A stretch of 64,000 nucleotides of DNA from an uncultured Pseudovibrio sp. Its GTDB lineage: Bacteria > Pseudomonadota > Alphaproteobacteria > Rhizobiales > Stappiaceae. Within the stretch, counting starts at the first letter, position 1; every line of letters starts with the position of its first letter. Where the stretch lies: assembly GCA_947496145.1 (NCBI GenBank), contig CANMBS010000002.1:1-64000 (forward strand). Reading direction: 5' to 3'. The notes below the pieces were generated by a model, which saw nothing but the letters and a program-made list of their open reading frames with translations, ran no database searches and was not told the DNA's origin. Below are positions 1 through 8,422 of the stretch, one piece after another. The translations under genes and the position numbers were made by a program.

Positions 1-88
1 ATTATCGCCGAAGACCTGCTAAATGACGGTGCCTGCACTTCAAAATCAATCACAAAGCAGGTTAATAGAGGTGCTCAGCTATTGGTTT

Positions 89-1087
89 TTAGATAGTTTC
101 GTCTGTTGCGCTTTGGTTGAAGTAGCCGTGAAAAGCGTGAGGCTTAACTTCAGCATTCATCATTCGATAACTCATATAAGCCTCAGGTGGAAAATTGTAA
201 CTTCGGGCGAGGCCGTCAATTCCAGGGAATAATGACCGGGCAGAAATATTCATTGCCTTCAAATCGTACATAAGCTGCTGCCTCAATGGTGCATCATTAG
301 GAATTATTATCTTAAGGAAAACGTCGTCAAGATGAATGCGATCATGGGGAAGTTCAGCTATACTTCGTATAATTTGAGGTTTCTGAAGTAAGTCTTTAGA
401 TATATTGAACTCTGCTAATAGGTTATCTTGAAAGTTAATATGTCTTTTGTTTTCAGGATTGCTGACGCCTCGTGGTATTGATCTTAAGTTTTCTGGGTAT
501 AAGAAAACACCTTGTTGCAAAGATTGTCGATCACTCATCCATCTAGGCATAGTTGGAAGTAGGCCGGAGTCGACTATGTTAGTAGAGACATGCCGTTGAC
601 TAATCAGGGTATGTGCGCGCGTATAGTCATGACCGATACTCTCATCTTGGAGTTTTTTGTCTAAATTTGAGAATAGCATACGCTCATTAATAGCCCAGAT
701 TGCAGCCTCGCATTCTGAAGTTTCGATCGCAAAAAAAAGAGCTATATAGATTGATCTGGTGAAATCCAATAGCCTAGTTGGACCACCATGATGTTGCAGC
801 AATGCAAGCCAATCTACAGTATTTTCTTGATTGGGGCACTGATGAATGAATTGCTGTGCTTCACGTTTGAACCGATTGACAGCTAAGCGTTCAATGTCAA
901 CTGGGCCTGCTAAACCAAGTTGGCGGCTTACGCGTTCGACCTTGCTTTCAAGCTGCCACGCCGAATTTCCTTGGCCCCGAAAAATCCAAAGGTTTAGCAG
1001 CCAGCCAACTGAGTAGACATCTTCGAATGATCTAATTTCGACTTGCTTGAACAAATGAATATCTTCCAAATAGCGAAATAATAGCAA
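89..1087 (-). CDS. FRG domain-containing protein
   Basis: A 332-residue protein with an N-terminal FRG domain, named for the motif seen here as WIFRGQGNSAWQLESK at about residues 34-49, followed by LLQHHGGPTRLLDFTRS and a stretch (YIALFFAIE) typical of the family. FRG proteins are found in genome islands and prophages and have no settled biochemical role; some are near anti-phage genes. The only start after an upstream stop codon is TTG at 1087, with no good ribosome binding site, so the start is uncertain. The gene is visibly AT-rich with A/T third positions, unlike the fatty-acid genes beside it, which suggests horizontal gain. It lies downstream of the fadJ operon terminator, so it is probably expressed alone. 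The family call is sure; function is unknown. Confidence 0.8.
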   Translation of the reverse strand: MLLFRYLEDIHLFKQVEIRSFEDVYSVGWLLNLWIFRGQGNSAWQLESKVERVSRQLGLAGPVDIERLAVNRFKREAQQFIHQCPNQENTVDWLALLQHHGGPTRLLDFTRSIYIALFFAIETSECEAAIWAINERMLFSNLDKKLQDESIGHDYTRAHTLISQRHVSTNIVDSGLLPTMPRWMSDRQSLQQGVFLYPENLRSIPRGVSNPENKRHINFQDNLLAEFNISKDLLQKPQIIRSIAELPHDRIHLDDVFLKIIIPNDAPLRQQLMYDLKAMNISARSLFPGIDGLARSYNFPPEAYMSYRMMNAEVKPHAFHGYFNQSATDETI

Positions 1088-1132
1088 GTACTAGAACACC
1101 CTTTGAAGTTATCTTCAATAACTTCTCCCAAC

Positions 1133-1164
1133 AAAAAACGCCGATGAGATGTCTCCCACCGGCG
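1133..1164 (-). terminator. Rho-independent terminator of the fadJ operon
   Basis: Read on the minus strand, CGCCG and CGGCG arms enclose an inner GAGA/TCTC pairing, and the hairpin is followed by six T residues. It lies just past the stop codon of the fadJ-type gene and ends the leftward acyl-CoA operon. Confidence 0.8.
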
Positions 1165-1214
1165 CTTCAGACTCAAATCAGAGGGCTGAACTGTAAAGCC
1201 CAGCTGCTCCTGTA

Positions 1215-3428
1215 TCACTCCGCAGCTTCTGCCACAGCTTCAACTGGAGAGAACTTTTCGTAGTAGGTCTCGCTGCTCTCTGCCATTTCACGCAGTTGCT
1301 TGTTTGGTGCGAAGCGGTCGCCCCATTTTGCTGCCAGCTTGTCACAGCGCTCTACAAACTCTTTGGTACCGATGCCATCGATGTAAGACAGCGTGCCACC
1401 GGAGAACGGTGCAAAGCCGAAGCCAAGGATGGAACCAACGTCAGCTTCACGAACGTCTGTCAGGCAATTCTCTTCAAACACGCGGGCGGTTTCAAGAGCC
1501 TGAATGCCAAGCAGGCGGTCTTTGAGTTCTTCAATGTCAAACTCATCAGCCGGTTTGGATGGACCAGTGATATCGGTGATACCGGGCCACAGAGCCTTGT
1601 CCTTGCCTTTATAGTCGTAAAAGCCCTTGGTGTTCTTACGGCCAAGGCGTTCATTCTTAACAACCATTGCATCTAAAATGGTGTCAAAGCCGCTGGATGG
1701 GTAAGCATCACCAAGGTCTTTTTTGGTCGCTTCCTTAATCTTCCAGGCAAGGTCCAGAGCAACTTCATCACCTAAAGAAAGCGGGCCAACAGGCATGCCT
1801 GCCATCTTGCCAGCATTTTCGATCATCGCTGCTGGTACACCATCAGAAAGCATCATGATGCCTTCGCGAACGTAGGTGCCAACCACGCGGGAGGTGTAAA
1901 AGCCACGGCTGTCATTCACAACAATCGGGGTCTTCCTGATCGCCTTCACGTAGTCCAGAGCAACAGCAGTTGCTTTGTCCTCGGTCTTCTCACCTAAAAT
2001 GATCTCAACAAGCATCATCTTGACCACTGGGGAGAAGAAGTGAATGCCGATGAAATCTGCCGGACGGGAAGACGCTTCTGCCAGAGACGTGATCGGGAGA
2101 GTGGAAGTGTTGGATGCATAGATCGCAGAAGCTGGCATGGCCGCTTCAGCCTGCTCGGTCACGACCCGCTTCACGTCACGGTCTTCAAATACAGCCTCAA
2201 TAACCAGATCCACGTCAGACAGAGCGCTGTAATCGGTGGTCGCATTGATCAGGCTAAGCAGTTTTTCTTTCTTCTCAGGCGTAGATTTCTTACGCTTGAT
2301 TGCCTTATCCAGCAGCTCTTCAGAGTAAGCTTTACCCTTGTCAGCAGCTTCCTGAGACTGATCGATCAGAACAACCTCAAGGCCAGCTTTTGCTGTCACA
2401 TAAGCAATGCCTGCGCCCATCATGCCAGCGCCAAGAACACCAACCTTCTTCAGGTTGCTTTCCGGGATGCCAACAGGACGGCGAGCCCCTTTGTTCAGCT
2501 CCTGCATGGAACCAAACAGGGAGCGGACCATGGCAGCAGCTTCCTTGCTCTGCAGAACATGGGCAAAGTAACGGCTCTCGATGGTCAGGCCAGTGTCCAT
2601 TGGCACCATCAGCCCCTCAACAACAGAGTGCAGCATGTAGCGTGCGCCCGGATAGTTGTCATAGGTGTTCTGACGGTAGATACCGTTTGCCGCAGGCCAG
2701 AACTGCATGCCTGATGGGGAATAAACCTTGCCGGTTGGGATCTTGAAGCCCTTCTTGTCCCATGGTGCAACAGGGTCAACACCCTCAGCAAGCATCTTCT
2801 TGGCAGCAGAAACCAGCTCAGCTTCAGGAGCAACTGCGTCAATCAGTTTCAGGCGCATTGCTTTTTTCGCGTCAAGGTTCTGTCCCATCAGCAGGAATTG
2901 CAAGCCGCCCTGAAGATCAGGCACCATGCGCATCACGCGCTGCGTGCCTCCGGCACCGGGAAACAGACCCACCTTAACTTCAGGCAGAGCCATCTTCAGG
3001 CTTTCTTCAGCACCAACACGTTTATGACAGGCCAGAGCCAGCTCAGTGCCGCCGCCCATGGAAACACCGTTGACCGCTGCCACATAAGGCTTGCCGGAGG
3101 TTTCCATCTTGCGGAACACAAGCGAAAGCTTGCGAGTGCCTTCAAACAGCTCTTTTGCAGCCCTTTCAGGGTCAACAGACTGGAGCTTTTTAAATTCGCC
3201 AAGTGCCTTGCCGATCATGGAAAGGTCAGCACCTGCAGAAAATGCTTTTTTACCGGAGGCCACCACAACGCCTTTGATGGTATCATCGGCGGTGATGTCG
3301 TCGATGACTTTGTCCAGCTCGTTAATGACGGATTCGTCAAACACGTTCATCGGCTTTTCAGGCGAGTCCCATTTCAGAACTGCAAAGCCGTCCGCATCGG
3401 TTTCAAGGGTAAAGTGTGTATAAGTCAT
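1215..3428 (-). CDS. fadJ: 3-hydroxyacyl-CoA dehydrogenase / enoyl-CoA hydratase fusion (FadJ/FadB-type)
   Basis: A 737-residue fatty-acid oxidation alpha subunit. The N-terminal crotonase domain (about residues 1-300) hydrates trans-2-enoyl-CoA; oxyanion-hole segments AFSAGADL and GVSMGGGTELAL are visible. The NAD-binding 3-hydroxyacyl-CoA dehydrogenase domain begins near residue 328 with VGVLGAGMMGAGIAY, and the C-terminal 3HCDH domain follows with SRGFYTSRV. It would act with the thiolase encoded 15 nt upstream. The start has a strong AGGGGGGAG ribosome binding site. It is last in the leftward operon acyl-CoA dehydrogenase - GST - thiolase - fadJ and is followed by a terminator. FadB and FadJ cannot be told apart from sequence reading alone, so the symbol is tentative. 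Confidence 0.92.
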   Translation of the reverse strand: MTYTHFTLETDADGFAVLKWDSPEKPMNVFDESVINELDKVIDDITADDTIKGVVVASGKKAFSAGADLSMIGKALGEFKKLQSVDPERAAKELFEGTRKLSLVFRKMETSGKPYVAAVNGVSMGGGTELALACHKRVGAEESLKMALPEVKVGLFPGAGGTQRVMRMVPDLQGGLQFLLMGQNLDAKKAMRLKLIDAVAPEAELVSAAKKMLAEGVDPVAPWDKKGFKIPTGKVYSPSGMQFWPAANGIYRQNTYDNYPGARYMLHSVVEGLMVPMDTGLTIESRYFAHVLQSKEAAAMVRSLFGSMQELNKGARRPVGIPESNLKKVGVLGAGMMGAGIAYVTAKAGLEVVLIDQSQEAADKGKAYSEELLDKAIKRKKSTPEKKEKLLSLINATTDYSALSDVDLVIEAVFEDRDVKRVVTEQAEAAMPASAIYASNTSTLPITSLAEASSRPADFIGIHFFSPVVKMMLVEIILGEKTEDKATAVALDYVKAIRKTPIVVNDSRGFYTSRVVGTYVREGIMMLSDGVPAAMIENAGKMAGMPVGPLSLGDEVALDLAWKIKEATKKDLGDAYPSSGFDTILDAMVVKNERLGRKNTKGFYDYKGKDKALWPGITDITGPSKPADEFDIEELKDRLLGIQALETARVFEENCLTDVREADVGSILGFGFAPFSGGTLSYIDGIGTKEFVERCDKLAAKWGDRFAPNKQLREMAESSETYYEKFSPVEAVAEAAE

Positions 3429-3443
3429 TCCCGTTCTCCCCCC

Positions 3444-4652
3444 TTAAACGCGCTCAATGATGGTCGCAGTACCCATGCCTGCACCAATACAAAGAGTAAC
3501 AAGAGCCGTATTTTTATCCTGACGCTCCAGCTCATCCAGAACTGTGCCAAGGATCATCGCACCGGTTGCACCCAGCGGGTGACCCATCGCAATCGCACCG
3601 CCATTCACGTTGATAATAGAATGGTCAATTTCAAAAGCCTGCATGTAGCGTAAAACAACAGAAGCAAATGCTTCGTTCAGCTCAAACAGATCGATATCGC
3701 CAATTTCCATGCCAGCGTTTTTCAAAAGCTTCTCGGTCACATCAACAGGGCCGGTCAGCATCAGGGCAGGGTCAGAGCCGATATTGGCAAAAGCTTTAAT
3801 GCGGGCGCGGGCTTTAAGGCCAAGCGCATCACCAGCTTCCTGAGATCCCAGCAGCACAGCAGCAGCACCATCAACAATACCAGAGGAGTTACCAGCATGG
3901 TGCATATGGTCAATTTTCTCGACCTCTGGATGAGCCTGAATACCAACAGCATTAAAGCCGCCCATGCTGCCCATCATCTCAAAGGAAGGTTTTAACCCAG
4001 CAAGAGACTGCATATCTGTTCCCGGGCGCATGTGCTCGTCATGGTCCAGAATGGTCAGGCCATTAATGTCTTTTACAGGTATGACGGAGTTTTTAAAGCG
4101 GCCTTCATCCCAGGCTTGCTTTGCGCGTTTCTGGCTTTCTACCGAGTAAGCATCCACATCATCACGGGTAAAGCCGTATTTGGTGGAGATCAGGTCAGCA
4201 GAAACGCCCTGAGGCATGAAGTAGGCCGGAACTGCCACCTGCGGGTCCACCATCCACGGACCGCCGGAAGCGCCAATGCCAACGCGGCTCATCGCTTCAA
4301 CACCGCCAGCAACAACCAGTTTGTTCTGGCCGGACATGATCTGGGAAGCACCCATGTTCACCGCATCAAGGCCGGAAGCGCAAAAACGGTTGATCTGCAT
4401 ACCAGGAACTGAGCGGTCATAACCAGACGCAAACACAGCAGAACGTGCAATGTCAGAACCTGCATCACCCACCGGATCAACACAGCCAAGCACAACGTCA
4501 TCTAATAGCTTTGTATCAAGCTCATTACGGTCCCTGATGGCTTCAAGAGCGTTCGCTGCAAGGCGTGCTGTTGAAACTTCATGCAAGGAGCCGTCTTTCT
4601 TCCCGCGTCCGCGTGGGGTGCGAACATGATCGAATATAAGGGCGTCTGCCAT
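3444..4652 (-). CDS. acetyl-CoA C-acyltransferase (thiolase, FadA-type)
   Basis: A 402-residue thiolase that cleaves 3-ketoacyl-CoA with CoA to release acetyl-CoA, the last step of beta-oxidation. Visible catalytic features are the nucleophile Cys91 in NRFCASGLDA, the histidine in AMGHPLGATGA and the C-terminal base Cys388 in CIGAGMGTA. Length matches the family. The start has GGAGGAC as ribosome binding site. It sits 15 nt before the fadJ-type gene, forming the usual alpha/beta pair of a trifunctional-like complex. Substrate chain length cannot be read from the sequence. Confidence 0.92.
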   Translation of the reverse strand: MADALIFDHVRTPRGRGKKDGSLHEVSTARLAANALEAIRDRNELDTKLLDDVVLGCVDPVGDAGSDIARSAVFASGYDRSVPGMQINRFCASGLDAVNMGASQIMSGQNKLVVAGGVEAMSRVGIGASGGPWMVDPQVAVPAYFMPQGVSADLISTKYGFTRDDVDAYSVESQKRAKQAWDEGRFKNSVIPVKDINGLTILDHDEHMRPGTDMQSLAGLKPSFEMMGSMGGFNAVGIQAHPEVEKIDHMHHAGNSSGIVDGAAAVLLGSQEAGDALGLKARARIKAFANIGSDPALMLTGPVDVTEKLLKNAGMEIGDIDLFELNEAFASVVLRYMQAFEIDHSIINVNGGAIAMGHPLGATGAMILGTVLDELERQDKNTALVTLCIGAGMGTATIIERV

Positions 4653-4674
4653 ATTGTCCTCCGCAAAAAATTGG

Positions 4675-5313
4675 TCAGGCTGGTGTAGGCAAGGGGTGGC
4701 CGGGCATCAGATCATAAGGGGCTGCCCAGTGGGGCAGGGCTTTGATCCGCAAAAGCCATGCATTCACGTTTGAATAAGGGCCGAAGTCCACACCAGTCTC
4801 TTCTGGCCAGAATAAATATCCGCACACCGAAAGGTCTGCGATTGTCGGGCGATTTCCAACAAGGAAGTCCGTCTCCGCAAGGTGCTTGTTCAGCATCTTC
4901 AAAGCGGATTTGACCCGGCCTTCAAAATAGTGGGTCAGCTCAGTTTCGCCGGTTTTCACCATGGTTCGCATGTAGCGCAGGGTTGCCACATAACTGGTCA
5001 GCTTGTGGTTGTCCCAAAACATCCAGCGCAGGATCTCCCGGCGTTCTTCCTCACTCTCCCAGCCAAACGTGCCAAGCTGCTGGGAAAGGTATTCCAGTAT
5101 TACGGCAGACTGTGTCAGCCGTATCTCCCCGTGCCGGAGCACAGGAATTTCTCCCATCTCATTCTCTTCACTGCGAAACTCGGGGGTGTAGGTGACACCA
5201 TTGAAAAAATCGACCCACACCGGAACCCAGGAAGCTTGTGACAGCTCCAGCATCAGCGCAACCTTATAGGCGTTGCCGCTCTGCGCAAAACACTGAAGTT
5301 CATACTCTGCCAT
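4675..5313 (-). CDS. glutathione S-transferase family protein
   Basis: A 212-residue GST-fold protein. The N-terminal thioredoxin-like domain contains the cis-proline segment GEIPVLRHGEIRLTQSAVILEYL (the SxxI motif that binds the glutathione gamma-glutamyl group). The C-terminal helical domain contains the conserved N-capping segment PTIADLSVCGYLFW. It lies inside the acyl-CoA oxidation operon between the dehydrogenase and thiolase genes, so it may protect against or rearrange reactive acyl intermediates, but that is inference. AGGAG ribosome binding site 7 nt before the ATG. Confidence 0.88.
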   Translation of the reverse strand: MAEYELQCFAQSGNAYKVALMLELSQASWVPVWVDFFNGVTYTPEFRSEENEMGEIPVLRHGEIRLTQSAVILEYLSQQLGTFGWESEEERREILRWMFWDNHKLTSYVATLRYMRTMVKTGETELTHYFEGRVKSALKMLNKHLAETDFLVGNRPTIADLSVCGYLFWPEETGVDFGPYSNVNAWLLRIKALPHWAAPYDLMPGHPLPTPA

Positions 5314-5412
5314 ATCGCACTCCTAAAACGCTCAGCTTAATATATCAGATTGAGAATAAGGCAGGACAAGAGCTCAGGATAGGTCCTGAACTCCCGAATT
5401 GCGATAAAGTGA

Positions 5413-7209
5413 TCAGAACGCTTCTGCGTCCAGGCTCATAATGGTATCAGATCCGGTGGAAATGCGGGCCAGATGCGTAGAAGATTCCGGCATCACACGT
5501 TCCATGAAGAAGGTGCCAAGGGTCAGCTTGGTTTTCAACCAGTCTTCTTTGCCGTTTGCGCCCTCTTTGATCTTGCGGTTCGCGGCAATCGCGATCTTGG
5601 TCCACATGTAGCCAAGGGCCACCAGACCAAACAGATGCATGTACTCGGTAGAGCCAGCCCCCGCATTATCCGGGTTTTTCATGGCGTTCTGCATGAACCA
5701 CATGGTCGCTGCCTGAAGGTCCTTAAGAGACTGCTTCAGACCTTTCATGTAAATGCCAAGTTCTTCATCGCTTTCATGCTCTTTAATGAAAGCTCCGACT
5801 TCCTTGAACCATGCCTGAATCGCACGACCACCATTTGCTGGCAGCTTGCGGCCCACAAGGTCAAGCGCCTGAACACCATTAGCTCCTTCATAGATCATGC
5901 CGATACGGGCGTCACGGACGAACTGGTCCATACCCCATTCCTGAATGTAGCCGTGACCGCCATAAAGCTGCTGGGCCATGACGGTGTTGTCAAAACCCTT
6001 ATCGGTCAGAACACCTTTTACGACCGGGGTCAGCAGGCCCATGATGTCGTCAGATGCCTGCTTTTCATCATCATCCTGAGACAGGTGGGATACGTCACCA
6101 TGCAGGGACGTCCACATATAAAGCGCACGAGCAGCTTCATTAAAGGAACGAATGGTCATCAGCACACGGCGGACATCCGGGTGAACGATGATCGGGTCAG
6201 CTGCCTTCTCCGGGCTTTTCGGTCCGGTCAGCGAGCGCCCCTGAATCCGATCCTTGGCGTAGGTCACAGCGTTCTGGTAAGCCACTTCAGACTGAGCCAG
6301 ACCCTGAATACCAACGCCAAGGCGTGCTTCATTCATCATGACGAACATCGCACGCAGGCCTTTATTCTCCTCCCCCACGAGATAGCCCAGGGATTCATCA
6401 TAGTTCATGACACAGGTCGCGTTGCCGTGGATGCCCATCTTTTCTTCAATGGAACCAACGGAAACCCCGTTCATCTCACCCGGATTTCCCGCCGCGTCCA
6501 GTTTCTTCTTCGGCACGACGAACAGGGAAATACCCTTGGTGCCCTCTGGAGCACCCTCAATTCGTGCCAGAACAAGGTGGACAATGTTTTCGGAAAGATC
6601 CTGATCACCGGCAGAGATAAAGATCTTTGTGCCGGAAATTTTATAGCTGCCATCGCCCTGCGGAACCGCTTTGGTGCGCAGCATGCCAAGGTCTGTACCA
6701 CAATGTGATTCGGTCAGATTCATGGTACCAGTCCACTCACCACTCACCATCTTGGGCAGGTAGGTGTTCTTGATCTCGTCATTTCCATGAATCAGCAGCG
6801 CTGCCATGGCAGCAGCCGTCAGGCCCGGATACATGGCAAATGCCTGGTTTGCAGAGCACATGTATTCGTTCAGAATGATAGAAAGTGTTGCTGGCATGCC
6901 TTGCCCGCCATACTCCTCAGGAATTGACAGGCCGCCCCAGCCAGCTTCTGCATAAGACTGGTAAGCCTCTTTAAAGCCTGGAGGTGTGGTGACAGAGCCG
7001 TCATCATGGCGGGTACAGCCAATCTTGTCACCGCTCTGGTTGAGCGGCTGTACAACCTCCTCGCTGAACTTGGCGCCCTCTTTCAGGATCGCTTCCACAA
7101 GATCAGGCGTTGCCTCAGCGAACCCAGGCAAGTTTGAATGTTTCTCATAGCCCAAAACATCTTTGAGCAAAAACAGCGTGTCTTCTACCGGTGCACTGTA
7201 ACTTGGCAT
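5413..7209 (-). CDS. acyl-CoA dehydrogenase with C-terminal extension (DmdC/AcdA-like)
   Basis: A 598-residue flavin acyl-CoA dehydrogenase, first gene of the leftward operon. It oxidises acyl-CoA to 2-enoyl-CoA with FAD. The middle domain has the flavin motif MNLTESHCGTDLG, and the catalytic base is probably Glu441 in GMIYEGANGVQALDL. At about 600 residues it belongs to the long subgroup with an extra C-terminal domain, which includes 3-methylmercaptopropionyl-CoA dehydrogenase DmdC of the DMSP pathway as well as general long-chain enzymes; the sequence alone does not decide. The start has GGAAGGA upstream. A 22-bp palindrome about 40 nt upstream (7249-7270) is a likely operator for the neighbouring MerR regulator. 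Confidence 0.9.
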   Translation of the reverse strand: MPSYSAPVEDTLFLLKDVLGYEKHSNLPGFAEATPDLVEAILKEGAKFSEEVVQPLNQSGDKIGCTRHDDGSVTTPPGFKEAYQSYAEAGWGGLSIPEEYGGQGMPATLSIILNEYMCSANQAFAMYPGLTAAAMAALLIHGNDEIKNTYLPKMVSGEWTGTMNLTESHCGTDLGMLRTKAVPQGDGSYKISGTKIFISAGDQDLSENIVHLVLARIEGAPEGTKGISLFVVPKKKLDAAGNPGEMNGVSVGSIEEKMGIHGNATCVMNYDESLGYLVGEENKGLRAMFVMMNEARLGVGIQGLAQSEVAYQNAVTYAKDRIQGRSLTGPKSPEKAADPIIVHPDVRRVLMTIRSFNEAARALYMWTSLHGDVSHLSQDDDEKQASDDIMGLLTPVVKGVLTDKGFDNTVMAQQLYGGHGYIQEWGMDQFVRDARIGMIYEGANGVQALDLVGRKLPANGGRAIQAWFKEVGAFIKEHESDEELGIYMKGLKQSLKDLQAATMWFMQNAMKNPDNAGAGSTEYMHLFGLVALGYMWTKIAIAANRKIKEGANGKEDWLKTKLTLGTFFMERVMPESSTHLARISTGSDTIMSLDAEAF

Positions 7210-7630
7210 AGCAATAGTATCCTTCCGACCAACCTCAAAGGCATGTCTTTAACGTTTGCGTAAACGTCAACCTGTGACGGAATATAGAGTGCCCTCGCGC
7301 CTGCGGCAAGTTATACCCAAGTGTAATTTCGTAAGAAGAGATACGCAGTCGCAGAAAACCGCTGTTTCTCCCTGTGTAACTTCTCTGTGAGATTTCAAAA
7401 TCCAACGATTTTGGCACTATGAAACTCGCAGATATGCTCTGCCTACCCTTAAATTTTAATGGGTAATTTACGGAAACTACAAGAATCGCGGGAGTGATAA
7501 AACTCCGGCCAGATTGATTGCTCCTGAATATGGTTCACAGAGTGTTTCGATAGTTCGATCCTTGTCGAAGCAAAAAGGAGTTGCCACTTGCTACACCCTG
7601 TTCGTGATCAAACAGAACAGGAGACTTGTG
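7210..7630. other. Divergent control region between the acyl-CoA dehydrogenase operon and the NIPSNAP gene
   Basis: 421 nt without a convincing gene. It holds the 22-bp palindrome at 7249-7270, which serves the leftward operon, and an AT-rich imperfect inverted repeat at 7444-7465 (TACCC and GGGTA ends around TTAAATTTTAA) that could serve the rightward genes. Minus-strand reading frames reaching into this region look like shadows. Confidence 0.5.
7249..7270. promoter_or_regulatory. Candidate MerR-family operator of the fatty-acid operon
   Basis: A near-perfect 22-bp palindrome: on the minus strand the left half is TTGACGTTTAC and the right half GCAAACGTTAA, matching each other at all but two pairs. 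It begins with a TTGAC that could be a -35 element and lies about 40 nt before the acyl-CoA dehydrogenase start. The ACGTTTACG core resembles sites known for LiuR-type MerR regulators of branched-chain and fatty acid degradation. Binding by the MerR protein encoded at 8423-8869 is inferred. Confidence 0.6.
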
Positions 7631-7666
7631 ATGCTTACCTGTATCATTCTCTATCAGATCGACTGA
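7631..7666 (+). other. Eleven-codon reading frame that is the severed N-terminus of the NIPSNAP gene
   Basis: ATG at 7631 has a good AGGAG ribosome binding site 7 nt upstream and encodes MLTCIILYQID before TGA at 7664-7666. These residues match the usual first beta-strand of short NIPSNAP proteins (pattern M-T/I-C-hydrophobic-Y-x-I-D). The same frame continues without a shift through TRTQMFRHYTRNWG, so a single codon separates it from the rest of the gene. Confidence 0.6.
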
Positions 7667-7678
7667 ACCAGAACCCAA

Positions 7679-7951
7679 ATGTTCCGGCACTATACCCGCA
7701 ACTGGGGACAGGCGATCCCTCGCTATAGAGCAGACCTGATTGGTTACTATGCGCCCCACGAAGGCTCTGCGACACTGGCCTGTGGCATATATAATGTGCA
7801 AAGCTTGGCGCACTATGAGGAGTGCCGGGCCACCCTTGCTCAAGATCCGATTGGACGTGAAAACTATGAGTTTGCAATGAAGGAGGGCTTCATCCTCAAG
7901 AAAGACAGAACCTTCCTGAAGCTGGCCTCCCACTCGCGCGCAAAAAGATGA
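7679..7951 (+). CDS. NIPSNAP family protein, N-terminus cut by an in-frame TGA
   Basis: The 90-residue open frame has the short NIPSNAP (dimeric alpha-beta barrel) pattern: FRHYTRNWGQAIPR, ADLIGYYAPHEG, and a C-terminal FILKKDRTFLKL. Family members start about 16 residues earlier. Those residues are present upstream in the same frame (7631-7663) but a TGA at 7664 interrupts them. ATG 7679 lacks a clear ribosome binding site. The gene may be a pseudogene, be translated by reinitiation 13 nt after the TGA, or be recoded; CGA to TGA is a simple one-base change. It precedes a second barrel-fold gene by 27 nt and diverges from the acyl-CoA operon. Biochemical role unknown. Confidence 0.65.
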   Translation: MFRHYTRNWGQAIPRYRADLIGYYAPHEGSATLACGIYNVQSLAHYEECRATLAQDPIGRENYEFAMKEGFILKKDRTFLKLASHSRAKR

Positions 7952-7978
7952 AGCACAACAAAAAGAAAGACCTGCAAA

Positions 7979-8287
7979 ATGATTGCCGTTATTTTTGAAG
8001 TCATTCCCTATACCGACCAGAAGGCCCGTTATCTGGAGATTGCTGGTGACCTCAAGCCAGAACTGGAAAAAATTCCGGGCTTCATCTCAGTGGAGAGATT
8101 TCAGAGCCTGACCGACCCTGAGAAGATCTTGTCATTGTCATTTTTTGAGGATGAGACGGCAGTCAAACGCTGGCGCACTCAGGAAAATCACCGAGAAGCA
8201 CAGGAGCTGGGTAAAGCCGGGTTATTTAAAAAATATCGTATTCGCGTTGCCAGTGTCCTGCGTGATTATGACCTGAAACAGACATAA
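7979..8287 (+). CDS. antibiotic biosynthesis monooxygenase (ABM) fold protein
   Basis: A 102-residue ABM-type dimeric alpha-beta barrel protein: MIAVIFEVIP, IPGFISVERFQS, and ILSLSFFEDETAVKRWR are the usual strand and helix signatures. Members include small quinone-forming monooxygenases and haem-degrading proteins, but most are uncharacterised. No haem- or metal-binding pattern stands out. It follows the NIPSNAP gene by 27 nt, so the two are probably cotranscribed. A hairpin with CCTTCAC/GTGAAGG arms at 8401-8416 lies in the convergent gap before merR but lacks a T tract. Confidence 0.82.
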   Translation: MIAVIFEVIPYTDQKARYLEIAGDLKPELEKIPGFISVERFQSLTDPEKILSLSFFEDETAVKRWRTQENHREAQELGKAGLFKKYRIRVASVLRDYDLKQT

Positions 8288-8422
8288 ATTCCCAGACAGC
8301 AGGGGTAAACCTCGACTGATTAGGATGAGACAATATCATCCTGTGAATACAGATATAGTTTAGTTGCTTGCGCTTAAAATCGATTAGCCGGGAAGCTTGG
8401 CCTTCACGAGTGAAGGACGAAA

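Noticed and set aside
1-88. Possible attachment site or gene end at the left edge
   Set aside because: Only a loose CCTGCT/AGCAGG repeat is seen and the flank is missing.
994-1218. 74-codon minus-strand frame overlapping the FRG gene start and the fadJ end
   Set aside because: It runs through the fadJ terminator hairpin and carries no family signal.
2040-2714. 224-codon plus-strand frame opposite fadJ
   Set aside because: Antisense shadow with no recognisable fold.
5473-6708. 411-codon plus-strand frame opposite the acyl-CoA dehydrogenase gene
   Set aside because: It is antisense to a clear family protein and has no domain pattern of its own; long shadows are expected opposite codon-biased genes.
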